64,000 nucleotides of DNA, from contig NZ_DHNR01000009.1 of the NCBI RefSeq assembly GCF_002409645.1, positions 1 to 64,000 of the forward strand. The letters are read 5' to 3'. The DNA is from Acetobacter sp. UBA5411. GTDB taxonomy: Bacteria; Pseudomonadota; Alphaproteobacteria; Acetobacterales; Acetobacteraceae. Positions 17,450 through 26,799 of the stretch are shown here, one piece after another. Both the position numbers and the translations under genes were made by a program. The notes under the pieces are model-generated. The model had not been told where the DNA came from. It searched no databases and worked only from the letters and a program-made list of their open reading frames with translations. Position 1 is the stretch's first letter. The number at the start of each line of letters is the position of its first letter.

Positions 17450-18631
17450 CTATCCGGCCCGCAGATGAAAGCGTGTGATTTCGGCTGGCACGCCCAGGCG
17501 GAGCGCGAAGCCGGGCCATAGACCGGTTCCGTTGCTGACATAAAGCATCATGCCGCCCACCTGATAGCGTCCGGAGGCAAAGCCGTTATTGCCTCGCGCG
17601 ACCAGCCGGTCGAGGCCGCGGATCATCCCGCCGTGCGTATGACCCGAAAGCTGAAGCGCCACCCCCCGAGCCGCCGCGGCCCGGGCATCGCCTGGTTGAT
17701 GATCGAGCAGCACAACCGGCGCATGGGCAGGACAGCCCGCCAGCGCGGCGTCAAGATCCGGGCCCACCTGACCGTGCCCACGTGCCGAGCGATCCGTCAC
17801 GCCTGCGATCACCAGATGGGCCGTGTCGCGCGTGATGATTCTGTGCTGGTTTTCCAGCACATCGAAGCCCAGTGCAGACAGATGGCGTATCCAGGCCGCA
17901 TAATCGAAGAAATATTCATGGTTGCCCGGAGCCGCCAGTACGCCATCGGGGGCGTGCAGGCCTACGAGCGGTGCGATGTCGGCACGGCGCATCTCTACCG
18001 ATCCGTCGATGAAATCCCCCGTCACGACGATCAGATCGGCATTGGCCGCGTTGGCGCGCGCCACGACACGAGCGGCCCATCCCGCAGAGAAGAGCCGCGT
18101 GATATGCAGATCACTCAGCTGGAGTAGTCGGTATCCATCGAACAGCGGGGATAATCCGCGTATGGTGACGGTCACGTCCCTGACCTGTGGTACTCGCAGA
18201 GCATTAGTGACGCCGATGGCCGCGAGCAGCCCGGCCAGTCCACCTACCGTGATGCGGGCTTCGGTGCCTATATGAACCGGCTGCCAGGTAATCAGCGCAA
18301 CCACCAGCGCGAAGAGATCGAGTGCAAGCTGAAACAGCGTAAGAAACAGGATCGTTCCGACCGCCCAATTGAACAGGATGATAAGCGGTTTCGGGAACTC
18401 TGGCGCGAACATCGAGCCCGAAGAGAGCCTGCTCCAGAACTGGAATTGCGACGCCACGATGACGAAGACGGCCACCAGAAGTTTCACGGCAACCGGAAGA
18501 GGAAGGGGCCATAACCAATTCAGGATCACAATCGACAGCAGCAGGCCGAATACGATAATGCGCACGAGTATGGACTTCCTCATGGATAGACGGAGCCGAC
18601 GGCTTACGGTGGCCGTCAGCGTCCCGAGCAC
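17450..18631 (-). CDS. Membrane-anchored calcineurin-like metallophosphoesterase (YkuE-type)
   Basis: A 393-aa protein with about four hydrophobic segments in residues 20-145 followed by a calcineurin-like phosphoesterase domain. All metal-site motifs are present: SDLH (D174, H176), GDFID (205-209), GNHE (236-239) and GHTHGG (H331, H333). This layout matches the YkuE/YaeI family, some members of which act on UDP-sugar-linked lipid A precursors or lipids at the membrane; the substrate here is not known. M17 (MRKSILVRI) is an equally plausible start. It is convergent with the helicase gene and is followed upstream, on the same strand, by the SDR gene after 45 bases. Confidence 0.88.
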   Translation of the reverse strand: MLGTLTATVSRRLRLSMRKSILVRIIVFGLLLSIVILNWLWPLPLPVAVKLLVAVFVIVASQFQFWSRLSSGSMFAPEFPKPLIILFNWAVGTILFLTLFQLALDLFALVVALITWQPVHIGTEARITVGGLAGLLAAIGVTNALRVPQVRDVTVTIRGLSPLFDGYRLLQLSDLHITRLFSAGWAARVVARANAANADLIVVTGDFIDGSVEMRRADIAPLVGLHAPDGVLAAPGNHEYFFDYAAWIRHLSALGFDVLENQHRIITRDTAHLVIAGVTDRSARGHGQVGPDLDAALAGCPAHAPVVLLDHQPGDARAAAARGVALQLSGHTHGGMIRGLDRLVARGNNGFASGRYQVGGMMLYVSNGTGLWPGFALRLGVPAEITRFHLRAG

Positions 18632-18676
18632 AGCTATGAGCCTGTGCTGACCCGAAGTGTTGTTCCTGCGAACGCG

Positions 18677-19657
18677 TCAGGCGAAGCGTTCTCCGACCAT
18701 TTCCTCGCTCTTTCTCCACAGGGCCTCGGCGTGTGCCGGATCGAGAGCGTAGGCGCGGACCCCCGGATTGACCAGACTGATCGGCTGGTCGTCCGGGATC
18801 ACATCGCTGACGTGACAATCCTCGCAGTAGTGTGCCCCCACGGCACCGGCATCAGCTACGACGCCAGCCCACACCGAGGTTGCAGCACCCTGTGGGATGG
18901 TCTTGAACTGGAGCGGCTCATGGCCCTCAGCGATGGCCTGTTCGTTGATCTGGCTTGCCATGGCGTCGATCTCGCCAGGCGCCATGTGCCGCACCAGTTC
19001 CGTCATGATTGCACCGGGGTGAACTGCCGTTGCGCGCACGCCCCGTGAGCGATGCCGCGCATCAAAGGCGACGGCAAAGAGAATATTGGCGGTCTTGGAG
19101 CGTCCATAGGCCACGAACGGCACATAAGGCGTATGGTCGAAATTCGGGTCGTCCAGATCAACGTTGGCGAAGCGATGTCCGGCCGAGGATACGTTGACCA
19201 CCCGTGCACTATCGCGCAGCAGTCCGGCGATCCGGTTGATCAGGACGAAATGTCCCAGATGGTTGGTGCCGAACTGCGTCTCGAACCCGTCTTTCGTATG
19301 TCCGAACGGCGTCGCCATGACGCCTGCATTGGCGATCACCAGGTCGAACGGCGTGCCTTGCGCATTCAGACGGTCGGCGCAGGCGCGTACGCTCGCCAGA
19401 TCCGCAAGGTCCAGCGCGGTAAGTTCGAACGCACCGCCTCCCTGCGCCGCAGCCTCGCGGACCTGTTTGGTTGCACGCTCCGCTTTTGCAAGATCGCGTA
19501 CCGCGCCCACGACATGCGCGCCATGAGCCGCCAGCGCCCGGGCTGTTTCGACACCCAATCCGGCGGAAACGCCGGTCACGAGAACGCGCTTTCCCTTCAG
19601 AGACACGCCGGAGAGAACATCATCAGTTGTTGAGGTTGCGCCAAAAACCTGAGTCAT
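18677..19657 (-). CDS. Short-chain dehydrogenase/reductase (SDR)
   Basis: A 326-aa NAD(P)-dependent oxidoreductase of the WWOX/retinol-dehydrogenase-like SDR group. It shows TGVSAGLG at 28-35 (cofactor binding), NAG at 110-112, S158 in NVSSAG, and the catalytic Y184-x3-K188. The frame is open further upstream, but the ATG at 19657 is chosen: it follows a GGGAG site and leaves the divergent regulatory region free. The gene is divergent from a TetR regulator with operator-like palindromes between, so it is probably that regulator's target. The substrate cannot be read from sequence. Confidence 0.88.
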   Translation of the reverse strand: MTQVFGATSTTDDVLSGVSLKGKRVLVTGVSAGLGVETARALAAHGAHVVGAVRDLAKAERATKQVREAAAQGGGAFELTALDLADLASVRACADRLNAQGTPFDLVIANAGVMATPFGHTKDGFETQFGTNHLGHFVLINRIAGLLRDSARVVNVSSAGHRFANVDLDDPNFDHTPYVPFVAYGRSKTANILFAVAFDARHRSRGVRATAVHPGAIMTELVRHMAPGEIDAMASQINEQAIAEGHEPLQFKTIPQGAATSVWAGVVADAGAVGAHYCEDCHVSDVIPDDQPISLVNPGVRAYALDPAHAEALWRKSEEMVGERFA

Positions 19658-19719
19658 GGGTGGAACTCCCTGAAATGGTGCATCCATTCCTTGCCGAAGC
19701 AGCATGGAATGTCTTATGT

Positions 19720-19760
19720 GGAGCATCGCTCCGCTTTGCATATACGGAGCATTGTTCCGT
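19720..19760. promoter_or_regulatory. Two palindromes, probable TetR operators
   Basis: GGAGCATCGCTCC (19720-19732, perfect 5-bp arms) and ACGGAGCATTGTTCCGT (19744-19760, arms acgga/tccgt) have centres 26 bases apart, in the gap between the divergent SDR and TetR genes. Both contain a GGAGCAT core. The spacing suits two repressor dimers on neighbouring helical turns. Confidence 0.6.
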
Positions 19761-19778
19761 TTAACAAGAGGAGGACAG

Positions 19779-20360
19779 GTGACCGACGTGAAAAAAACCC
19801 GTCGCCGACCGCGTAGCGACGGACAGCGCAACCGGGAGCAGCTTCTGGAAGTGGCCAAAACCGCGTTTACGGTGGGCGAAGTGGACATCCCCCTGGATGA
19901 AGTCGCACGGCGTGCGGGCGTTGGCATCGGCACGCTCTACCGGCACTTTCCCAATCGCGACGCTCTTATCGAAGCGGTGTATCGCGCTGAACTGGATCGG
20001 CTTGCTGAAGCGGCTCCCGTGCTGGCCGCGCAGCATCCACCTGTGGAGGCGCTGCGCGCATGGATGCGACTGTTCGTGGATTACATTGCTGCCAAGCAGG
20101 TCATCGCCCCGGCGCTCAACGGGTTGGTTGGGGGAACAGGGGCGCTCTATGCGCATTCCGGCGACGTTCTCAAAGCCGCGGTCAACAGCCTTGTCTCCGC
20201 TGCCATCGCGGCCGGTGAGTTCCGCGCCGACATCGATCCTCTGGATCTGCTCCGCGCTCTGGCAGGGGTTTCAAATTTCTCGGCTGGTCCCGGCTGGGAA
20301 GGCAGTGCGAAACGCCTTGTCGATATTCTCATCACGGGCTCGCGGTCTTCGGCATCTTAA
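19779..20360 (+). CDS. TetR/AcrR family transcriptional repressor
   Basis: A 193-aa regulator. The N-terminal helix-turn-helix is clear (IPLDEVARRAGVGIGTLYRH then FPNRDALIEAVY), followed by an all-helical ligand domain of typical TetR length. The start is set at the GTG at 19779, which sits four bases after a strong GAGGAGG site; an upstream ATG at 19704 would run through the operator palindromes. It is divergent from the SDR gene, the usual arrangement for a local repressor that senses a substrate of the enzyme. The ligand is unknown. Confidence 0.9.
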   Translation: MTDVKKTRRRPRSDGQRNREQLLEVAKTAFTVGEVDIPLDEVARRAGVGIGTLYRHFPNRDALIEAVYRAELDRLAEAAPVLAAQHPPVEALRAWMRLFVDYIAAKQVIAPALNGLVGGTGALYAHSGDVLKAAVNSLVSAAIAAGEFRADIDPLDLLRALAGVSNFSAGPGWEGSAKRLVDILITGSRSSAS

Positions 20361-20429
20361 ACACTCACGCTCCACGACCTTCTGCACTTTGCGGCGTCGT
20401 GTGTGTGTTTCGCGATATCGAATAGAAAG

Positions 20430-21143
20430 TCGCATCCCGTCTGCCGGCTACGACACGCGATGCGCGGATTCCAGATCTCGTGCTACGAATTATAGGGCGC
20501 GATCCGTTTTTCGGGGAAAATCATCACGGATGGTCCAGTCACGATCGCGGATTCATCCTGGCTGATGAGCTGGATGGCAAGCCGCCAGCCCCATTTCAAA
20601 AGGCAGTCCGAAGGTCAGGATCGTGACCTAGCTCTATGGTCTGTTCAGTGACTTGCCGGGCGATTACGTGAAAAAGCCCATGCAGGGATGCACAGGTGAG
20701 GAAATCACCTGCGAGTGGTTGTTCCACATGGACGTCTCGGAGGACCAGATTGTCGATATGGCATCGGCAGGGGCAATGACGCGTCCCTGCATGACGCCAT
20801 TCATCAGGGAGTAGTTTAAGCCGCGCGCACCGGCTGACCATCCGAAAGTGGTGCCCGATGGCAGCGTAAATCTTGCTTTTCTGGGACAGTTCGCCGAGAC
20901 GCCACGCAACGCGGTTTTCACGACGGAATATTCTGTCTGCACGGCGATGGAGGCGGTCTATACGCTGTGTGGTGTCGAACGCACCGTGCCAGAAGTCGGG
21001 AGGCATCTTTGATGTTCGGCTTGCCGCTACAGGCAGCAGCGGGACTGCGGGATGGGGAAAAGGTGCCCATGGCGGGGATGGTTAAGAGCTTCACGGATGG
21101 AACGGAAATTGATGGCCTGCTCCACCGCTATGGGCTGGTTTGA
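20430..21143 (+). pseudogene. Decayed oleate hydratase (C-terminal half)
   Basis: No long frame is open, but consecutive short stretches read as the C-terminal half of an oleate hydratase (FAD-dependent fatty acid double-bond hydratase). In order: ARIPDLVLRIIGRDPF, ITDGPVTIADSSWLMSW with RQPHFKRQ, LYGLFSDLPGDYVKKPM, CTGEEITCEWLFHMDVS, TRPCMTPFIRE, VPDGSVNLAFLGQFAETP, VFTTEYSVCTAMEAVY, and a tail GTEIDGLLHRYGLV ending at the TGA at 21141. At least three frameshifts and in-frame stops at 20629 (TAG) and 20812 (TAG) break it. The FAD-binding N-terminal half is missing. The match is from memory of the family, not a search, but several consecutive conserved blocks in the right order make it convincing. 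Confidence 0.78.
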
Positions 21144-21215
21144 GAAGATCAGAAAGGCAGCATTGGGGGGAGAGCGGAATGTCCGCTGTCGGCAAAAGAT
21201 GAGCGATAGATGCCG

Positions 21216-21966
21216 TTAAATCACGCGCCAGGAACCGGGCGCAACGCGGCAGTCACCGTCGAACAGTGTTCCACCGTGGGGCGCCAGTTCCGCCTCGACC
21301 AACTCAATGACGGGATGGACATCGCCATTCGTGAATAGTGTTTGGAAAGCCTTGTCGAATCTGTCCGCCAGCCCGGCATCTGTTTCTCGGAGCAGGCGCG
21401 GAGCCCATTTTCCCGTACCATTCCAGCGTCCCCGCCCGCGCAATGCGAGCTCTACAAGTTTGGGATGGAGCGAGGCACCGATCGCTATCACCTCCTGCAA
21501 AGTTCGATTGCCGCGAAGGTCATCGACTGCATCTGTTAATTCATAGCGCAGCGCATTCAAACCTGAGGACGATAAAAGAGGCGGCCCCTTTGCCAAAAAG
21601 ATCTGACATCTCTCTGCGGAGTGCTACGGCTCTGTCATGCTCTCGATCGATAATTTGGCCTTCTGCAATCATATTCAGAATACTGGGGCGACCTCGTGAC
21701 ACGTCGTCTTTGACGAACCAAGCCAACGTTTCGCGATCATGAACGAAAGCCTCGATGGGCATATCTCCTACGACGAAGCTCTCTCGGTATGCGGCTTCGA
21801 GATGATCGTAGATGACAACGAGATCTATATCAGAAAGATAAGTACCTTCGCCGCGCATGATCGAGCCCGCGACATAAGCGAAGGATGCCGCCTCATAGCG
21901 TGCCCGGAACACGCTTTTTGCTGTCGCGAGGGCTTCAGCCGGACTAGGATAGTAACAGTCTGCCAT
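21216..21966 (-). pseudogene. Nucleotidyltransferase (DNA polymerase beta-like fold) with a one-base frameshift
   Basis: Two abutting minus-strand frames form one protein of about 250 residues. The first (ATG at 21966) has the nucleotidyltransferase signature GSIMRGEGTYLSDIDLVVIY, that is GS followed by DxD, close to the stand-alone domains seen in aminoglycoside-type nucleotidyltransferases. It then shifts frame at a CCCC run (21585-21588, GGGG on the coding strand); dropping one base joins DLFGKG to PPLLSSSGLNALRYE and continues to the stop at 21216. Function is probably transfer of a nucleotide to a small molecule; the substrate is unknown. It lies beside the decayed hydratase, so loss of function in this stretch is plausible, but a sequencing error is also possible. 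Confidence 0.7.
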
Positions 21967-22117
21967 GGGCAGATATTCGACCGGGTTCCGCAGGTAAGCA
22001 ATAGAAAATGAATGTCCACCATGTAGGCGAGAACAGCCGGTCGGACTTATCGCCTCGCGGCCACGTGTCCACGACGAAGAACGCAATCTTTCGTTCTTAA
22101 ACAGACTGGTAATCAGA

Positions 22118-22918
22118 TCATTCAACCTGATCACGAAATTGGCTAGGAGGACTGCCGAGAGTCTTGCGAAATGCAAACGCAAACGCGGATGCCGTGGAAT
22201 AACCAAGTGCGTGCGCAATCTCTCCGACTGGCATGCCTGATGCCAGCATGCCAACGGCGGCCTGCATCTGCACCTGCCGACGATAGTGGCTGAAGCTCAT
22301 GCCGGTCTCGACTTCAAACAACCTAGCCAGCGTCCTACTGCTGGCCCCAGCCACATCCTGCCATTCGGATAGTGACCGGCCGTCCGCCGGAGAGGCCATC
22401 AGCGCATCAGTCACACGCTGCAGCCTTGCATCTGAAGGACGCGGTACACCCAGAGGTTCGGAGTGTGCCAATGCGATCTGGTCCAGCAGCACCGCCACCA
22501 TGCGCGACGCCGGTGAAGGAACGGGATAATCTGATGGGCATCTGGCAACCGCATCAATCAGTTCCTGCAACAGCGTTGTAAGGGCGATGATGCGACAGGC
22601 TGGCAGAAAATCCCGGCACATCTCCGGCGCAATCAGCACGGCACGCAGCCTGCTTTCCTTGGGGCTGTGAACGGCATGTACAACACCCGGTGGCAGCAGG
22701 AGCGCCCGGCAGGGGGGCACCAGCCACTGGTTATCTTCGGTGGTGACACGGATCACGCCATGCGTGGTTGCCAGAAGTTGCCCGAGATCAGCGTGACAAT
22801 GAGGTTCGACATCCGCAGCTTCCACATGATGCTCCGCATGCACGCGCACTGGACGTAGCTCTGTGGGAGGTGTGCGATCAGCAAGACTGCTGGCCTGCAA
22901 GGATCGGAATTGCTTCAT
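22118..22918 (-). CDS. AraC family transcriptional regulator
   Basis: A 266-aa regulator with an N-terminal cupin-like sensing domain (PHCHADLGQLL, LLLPPGVVHAVH) and a C-terminal AraC double helix-turn-helix (SSRTLARLFEVETGMSFSHY, then MPVGEIAHALGYSTASAFAF). This cupin-plus-AraC layout is typical of regulators that control a divergent exporter. It is divergent from the CynX/NimT-type transporter at 22991, with a perfect inverted repeat in the gap, so that transporter is the likely target. The gene ends about 150 bases from the frameshifted nucleotidyltransferase. Confidence 0.92.
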   Translation of the reverse strand: MKQFRSLQASSLADRTPPTELRPVRVHAEHHVEAADVEPHCHADLGQLLATTHGVIRVTTEDNQWLVPPCRALLLPPGVVHAVHSPKESRLRAVLIAPEMCRDFLPACRIIALTTLLQELIDAVARCPSDYPVPSPASRMVAVLLDQIALAHSEPLGVPRPSDARLQRVTDALMASPADGRSLSEWQDVAGASSRTLARLFEVETGMSFSHYRRQVQMQAAVGMLASGMPVGEIAHALGYSTASAFAFAFRKTLGSPPSQFRDQVE

Positions 22919-22929
22919 CTGGCATATTT

Positions 22930-22954
22930 TCGACAGTTTATGGCATCCTGTCGA
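22930..22954. promoter_or_regulatory. Inverted repeat between AraC regulator and MFS gene
   Basis: TCGACAG (22930-22936) and CTGTCGA (22948-22954) form perfect 7-bp arms around an 11-base spacer, in the 72-base gap between divergent genes. It is a likely site for the AraC-type regulator or overlaps the transporter promoter. Confidence 0.5.
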
Positions 22955-22990
22955 GCGCAGGGTAAAAAATCAGCCTGTATAGCAGAGGGC

Positions 22991-24151
22991 ATGACACGTT
23001 CCGCGAAAACGCTTCTGCCCTGGCTGATGATCTTCGGTGCCGGTATCTGCCTGCGTATCGGAATTGCGTCCCTCTCTCCCATCCTCGACCGGATCGAACG
23101 TACTCTTGCCATCTCCAACGCCGAACTGGGCTTGCTGACCACACTTCCCGTCCTGTGCATGGGCGGCCTCTCCCCGCTCGGGCATAGGCTGGAACGGCGA
23201 CTTGGCCTGAGACGCTCCATGATAATGGCATTGGCGCTTCTGACGATCGCCCTGCTCCTCCGCCTCGACGGTGGCAGCTATGGAGTGCTGCTTTTCACGG
23301 CCGTCGGGGTAGGCGTGGGCGACGCGATCATCCGGCCACTGCTATCGGGTTTCATCAAGGGTGAGTTTGCCTCCCGCACACCGGCAGCCATGAGCGTCTA
23401 TGCTGCCAGCATGGGCGTGGGATCGGCCGTGGCCGCTTTCGGAACGCCCCGCATCAGTGACGTCACCGGGAGCTGGCCGCTGGGGCTGGCTGTCTGGGCG
23501 CTTCCCACGGCACTTGCCGGGTTTTGCTGGATACTATGGCGTGAGGATATTGCTGCGCCTGCGCGCTCCGCGTCACAGCCCTCTCTCACGATCAGCCGGA
23601 ACGGCATTCTTGGACTGACGCTGTTCTTCGGTCTTCAGGCTGGGATCAATTACGTCGCAATAGCGTGGCTGCCGTCCCTGTATGGTGCCCTGGGCTATTC
23701 TGACCATACTGCAGGGCTTCTTGTCGCCATCATGATGCTGTTCCAGACGAGCATCAGTTTTTGCATGCATGTCATCATGCGCGCTCTAAAACTTACAACC
23801 ATCAAGGCAGCTCTGGCTTTTTCCGGCCTCGCCATTTTCGGTACGTTCAGTCTGTTGGTTGCAAAGCCGGTGCCATGGCTGGCACCTCTGATGATCGGGA
23901 TTGCGACGGGAGGCCTGTTCCCGGTAGCGCTCCTCCAGCCTCTGGATTTTGCGCGCGATAGATCAGAGGCGACACGGCTGGCTGGGCTAACCCAGACGGG
24001 CGGCTATCTGCTTGGCGGTATCCTACCGTGGATTACAGGTCTGCTGATTGATCAGATCGGCGTTGCCCCAGCACTCCTGACATTGCTGACTGGCAGCGCT
24101 GGCCTGCTTACCGTGGTTACGGTGCTGATCCAGCGCACTTATCAGAAATGA
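22991..24151 (+). CDS. MFS transporter, CynX/NimT (cyanate-permease-like) family
   Basis: A 386-aa inner-membrane protein with about twelve hydrophobic segments. The pattern near the N terminus (RIGIASLSPILDRI, then ISNAELGLLTTLPVLCMG) and length are typical of CynX/YeaN/NimT-type carriers, which move small anions or drug-like compounds. The start ATG at 22991 follows a GAGG site; the frame is open 27 codons further upstream but that would cover the inverted repeat. Substrate is not inferable. Divergent pairing with an AraC regulator suggests inducible expression. Confidence 0.85.
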   Translation: MTRSAKTLLPWLMIFGAGICLRIGIASLSPILDRIERTLAISNAELGLLTTLPVLCMGGLSPLGHRLERRLGLRRSMIMALALLTIALLLRLDGGSYGVLLFTAVGVGVGDAIIRPLLSGFIKGEFASRTPAAMSVYAASMGVGSAVAAFGTPRISDVTGSWPLGLAVWALPTALAGFCWILWREDIAAPARSASQPSLTISRNGILGLTLFFGLQAGINYVAIAWLPSLYGALGYSDHTAGLLVAIMMLFQTSISFCMHVIMRALKLTTIKAALAFSGLAIFGTFSLLVAKPVPWLAPLMIGIATGGLFPVALLQPLDFARDRSEATRLAGLTQTGGYLLGGILPWITGLLIDQIGVAPALLTLLTGSAGLLTVVTVLIQRTYQK

Positions 24152-24233
24152 CATAGCCCGCCACGACTGTCTGCTTTCCAATCCATTCTGGAATGATCTG
24201 AATGTCCTAGATGAAGGCGGAAGCGAACATTCA

Positions 24234-25550
24234 TTAACCACAGGGCCACTTTCTAAACAGTTTTTCGCGTGCCTGATGAGACCGAAAACTCCATACCCCA
24301 TACCCGAGCAGCACGAGATAGGCAGGAACGGCGAGCACCAGAAAAGCAGTCTGAACACCTATATACGGCTTGATCAGAACGAAAATCTGCGGGGTGCATG
24401 CTCCCCCTGAAAACATCATAACCAGTAGAGCCGACGCAAGAGGCACGTGCCGCCCCGCGTTCTGTATCGCCATGGGAAATAGGGCGGGCATGATCATGGC
24501 ATTGGCCAAGCCGAGAAGGGCGACGCACAGGACGGACACATAACCTGTTGTCAGATATGCAGCGACGGCGAAGAGAATGCCGCCCACGCAGGACAACACC
24601 ATGCATCGTTCCTGTGAAAGAACATGCGGGACAAGGCAGAGGCCTGCGGCATATCCGCTCATCATCGCAAAAAGAGTGAAAGCGGTGAAAAACCGCGTCT
24701 GGTCGAGAGGCATGCCGAACGCCTGCCCATAGGTTCCGATCGCGTCGCCTGCGAGAACTTCAATGCCGACATAAAGAAATGTCGCCAGCATCCCGAAACC
24801 CAAGCGCGGTGTGATGTGAAAACCGGGTGATGACAGTGCAAGAGGTTCAGGCGGGTCCATATCAGGCAGATTGGATAGAAAGACCGCGCAGGCAGCCACA
24901 CCTAGAAGTGCCGCCATACCAAGATACGGCCAGTAAATAGCATTGGTGAAACCGGCGAGTATAGCCTCACGTTCCGCCACGCTGGCAGCGTGTTGTGCCT
25001 GTTCGGCTACTCCGCTGATATTGTGCATGACCATGGCGGCCAGAACGATCGGCGCGAGGATGCCTGCGAGTTTGTTGCACAGTCCCATGATGGCGATACG
25101 CTGGGCCGCCCGGTCGTGCGGGCCAAGCAGACTGACATAGGGATTGACCGTTACCTGAAGCAGGGTGAGGCCTGCGCCGATGACCATCAGTCCGCCAAGT
25201 GCGCCGGGATAGGAGCGCAGCACGACACATTGTCCGAACAGGGCGCTTCCGGCCCCCATGACGGCCAACGCCAGAGCGAGACCGCTTTTCAGGCCTGTGC
25301 GACTGGCGATGCGGGCAGCAGGCAGGGCAAAAAGAAGGTAGGCGATATAGAACGCCAACGGTACAAGAAATGCGCCGATATCTGAGAGAGAGAAAGCCAC
25401 TCTCACAAAGGAAATCAGTGGACCGTTCAGCCACGTGACGAAGCCGATCAGGAAGAACAGGCCGGCGGTGCTAAGCAGAGGTGTCCAGCCAAATGATCCG
25501 GCGGGACAGCGGGATAGAGGGAGTTTTGGTGAGTGGAGCGGGCTGGGCAC
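24234..25550 (-). CDS. Sugar:H+ symporter, FucP/GluP-type MFS
   Basis: A 438-aa inner-membrane carrier with about twelve hydrophobic segments. The family mark is GAGLTLLQVTVNPYVSLLG in the fourth-helix region, as in fucose permease FucP and the glucose/galactose transporter GluP; FLIGFVTWLNGPLI at the first helix also fits. The start is a GTG (25548-25550); no in-frame ATG lies nearby. It is divergent from galE, which converts UDP-galactose and UDP-glucose, so a hexose substrate is reasonable but not shown. The downstream end is convergent with the CynX-type transporter. Confidence 0.85.
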   Translation of the reverse strand: MPSPLHSPKLPLSRCPAGSFGWTPLLSTAGLFFLIGFVTWLNGPLISFVRVAFSLSDIGAFLVPLAFYIAYLLFALPAARIASRTGLKSGLALALAVMGAGSALFGQCVVLRSYPGALGGLMVIGAGLTLLQVTVNPYVSLLGPHDRAAQRIAIMGLCNKLAGILAPIVLAAMVMHNISGVAEQAQHAASVAEREAILAGFTNAIYWPYLGMAALLGVAACAVFLSNLPDMDPPEPLALSSPGFHITPRLGFGMLATFLYVGIEVLAGDAIGTYGQAFGMPLDQTRFFTAFTLFAMMSGYAAGLCLVPHVLSQERCMVLSCVGGILFAVAAYLTTGYVSVLCVALLGLANAMIMPALFPMAIQNAGRHVPLASALLVMMFSGGACTPQIFVLIKPYIGVQTAFLVLAVPAYLVLLGYGVWSFRSHQAREKLFRKWPCG

Positions 25551-25600
25551 GATGGCAGGGTTTCCGGTGGCTTACAGAAAGATTAATTTTGCGTTAAAAA

Positions 25601-25615
25601 CAATAGATTCTATTG
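25601..25615. promoter_or_regulatory. Palindrome upstream of the sugar transporter
   Basis: CAATAGATTCTATTG is a perfect palindrome with 6-bp arms and a 3-base centre, 51 bases before the transporter GTG in an A+T-rich stretch of the gap shared with galE. It is a candidate operator; no regulator gene is adjacent. Confidence 0.4.
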
Positions 25616-25800
25616 CTTTATCAGTATTACGATAGGCTTGGCTCGATAGAGGATGAGATCAGTAATGCGCTGCAACAAGGTAATTTGAAAGCGCTGCATT
25701 GTTGTTAGCAGAATCTTTCAGTCATGAAATAATTTTGCCTCATTCAGTAAGGATTTTCCGGCACTGAGCGTGATTCGAACAGTAGCGTCGTGAAAGAGTG

Positions 25801-26796
25801 ATGAAGATGAAAAATCGATTTCTTGTGACAGGCGGAGCTGGCTACGTTGGTAGTCACATGGTTTTGGCTCTACTCGACGCAGGCCACGAAGTCACGGTTT
25901 TCGACAGTCTGAGAACTGGACATCGCGCCGCTGTTCCGGATGGAGCGCGTTTTGTTGAAGGTGACCTCGCGGATCTGCCGCTGCTCGACAAGGTTCTGGC
26001 AGACGGCCCGTGGGATTGCGTCTTTCACTTTGCAGCGCTTTCTCTGGTGGGGGAAAGCATGCAGAAGCCCATGATGTATATGTCGGCCAATGGCGGGCTG
26101 GGCTTTGGCCTGATTGACGCCTGCGTGCGTCACGGCGTGAAGAAGTTCGTGTTTTCCTCGACAGCCGCGCTGTTTGGTTCAGCGGGTGACAAGCTGATCG
26201 ACGAGGATACCCCTGTGCATCCGGGGTCAGCCTATGGCGAAAGCAAGCGGGTTGTGGAGCAGGCGCTGTACTGGGCCGACAGGATTCACGGTCTGCGCAG
26301 CGCATGCCTGCGATATTTCAACGCAGCAGGGTGCGATCCGCAGGGGCGGGCAGGCGAGGATCACAAGCCGGAAACGCATCTCATGCCGTTGGTGATTGAC
26401 GCTGCCTTGGGACGCCGGGATTCTCTTACGTTGTTCGGACAGGATTACCCGACGCCTGACGGAAGCTGTGTGCGTGACTATATTCATGTCACCGATCTGG
26501 CTCAGGCGCATCTTGCCGTTCTGCCGCTGCTTGATGAGAAAAGTGTCACGTTCAATGTGGGTACCGGCAAGGGAAACTCAAATCTGGAAGTGATTCAGGC
26601 TGTGGAGCGTGTCAGCGGCAAACCAGTGCCTTGGAAAGCTGGGCCGCGTCGTGCCGGTGATCCGCCGATGCTTGTGGCCAGTCCAGCGCGCATCATGAAG
26701 GAAACCGGCTGGAAGCCACGTTTTACGGACCTGAATGAAACAGTCCGGACGGCTCTGGAGTGGCGCATCGCTCATCCTCATGGCTATGCGGACTGA
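25801..26796 (+). CDS. galE: UDP-glucose 4-epimerase
   Basis: Interconverts UDP-galactose and UDP-glucose in the cytoplasm, feeding polysaccharide and glycan synthesis. The 331-aa extended SDR has the NAD site GGAGYVG at 11-17, SST at 119-121, catalytic Y145 and K149 in SAYGESK, and the C-terminal VRDYIHVTDLA and NVGTGKG motifs typical of GalE. The codons GTG-ATG-AAG-ATG offer starts at 25798, 25801 and 25807; a GAAAGAG site just upstream gives 25807 the better spacing, so the true start may be two codons later. The cdd gene starts four bases after the stop, so the two are co-transcribed. Confidence 0.94.
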   Translation: MKMKNRFLVTGGAGYVGSHMVLALLDAGHEVTVFDSLRTGHRAAVPDGARFVEGDLADLPLLDKVLADGPWDCVFHFAALSLVGESMQKPMMYMSANGGLGFGLIDACVRHGVKKFVFSSTAALFGSAGDKLIDEDTPVHPGSAYGESKRVVEQALYWADRIHGLRSACLRYFNAAGCDPQGRAGEDHKPETHLMPLVIDAALGRRDSLTLFGQDYPTPDGSCVRDYIHVTDLAQAHLAVLPLLDEKSVTFNVGTGKGNSNLEVIQAVERVSGKPVPWKAGPRRAGDPPMLVASPARIMKETGWKPRFTDLNETVRTALEWRIAHPHGYAD

Positions 26797-26799
26797 CTT

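Noticed and set aside
25667..25698. Direct repeat gcgctgca (25667 and 25691) upstream of galE
   Set aside because: Only eight bases and not palindromic in the pair; too weak to list as a site.
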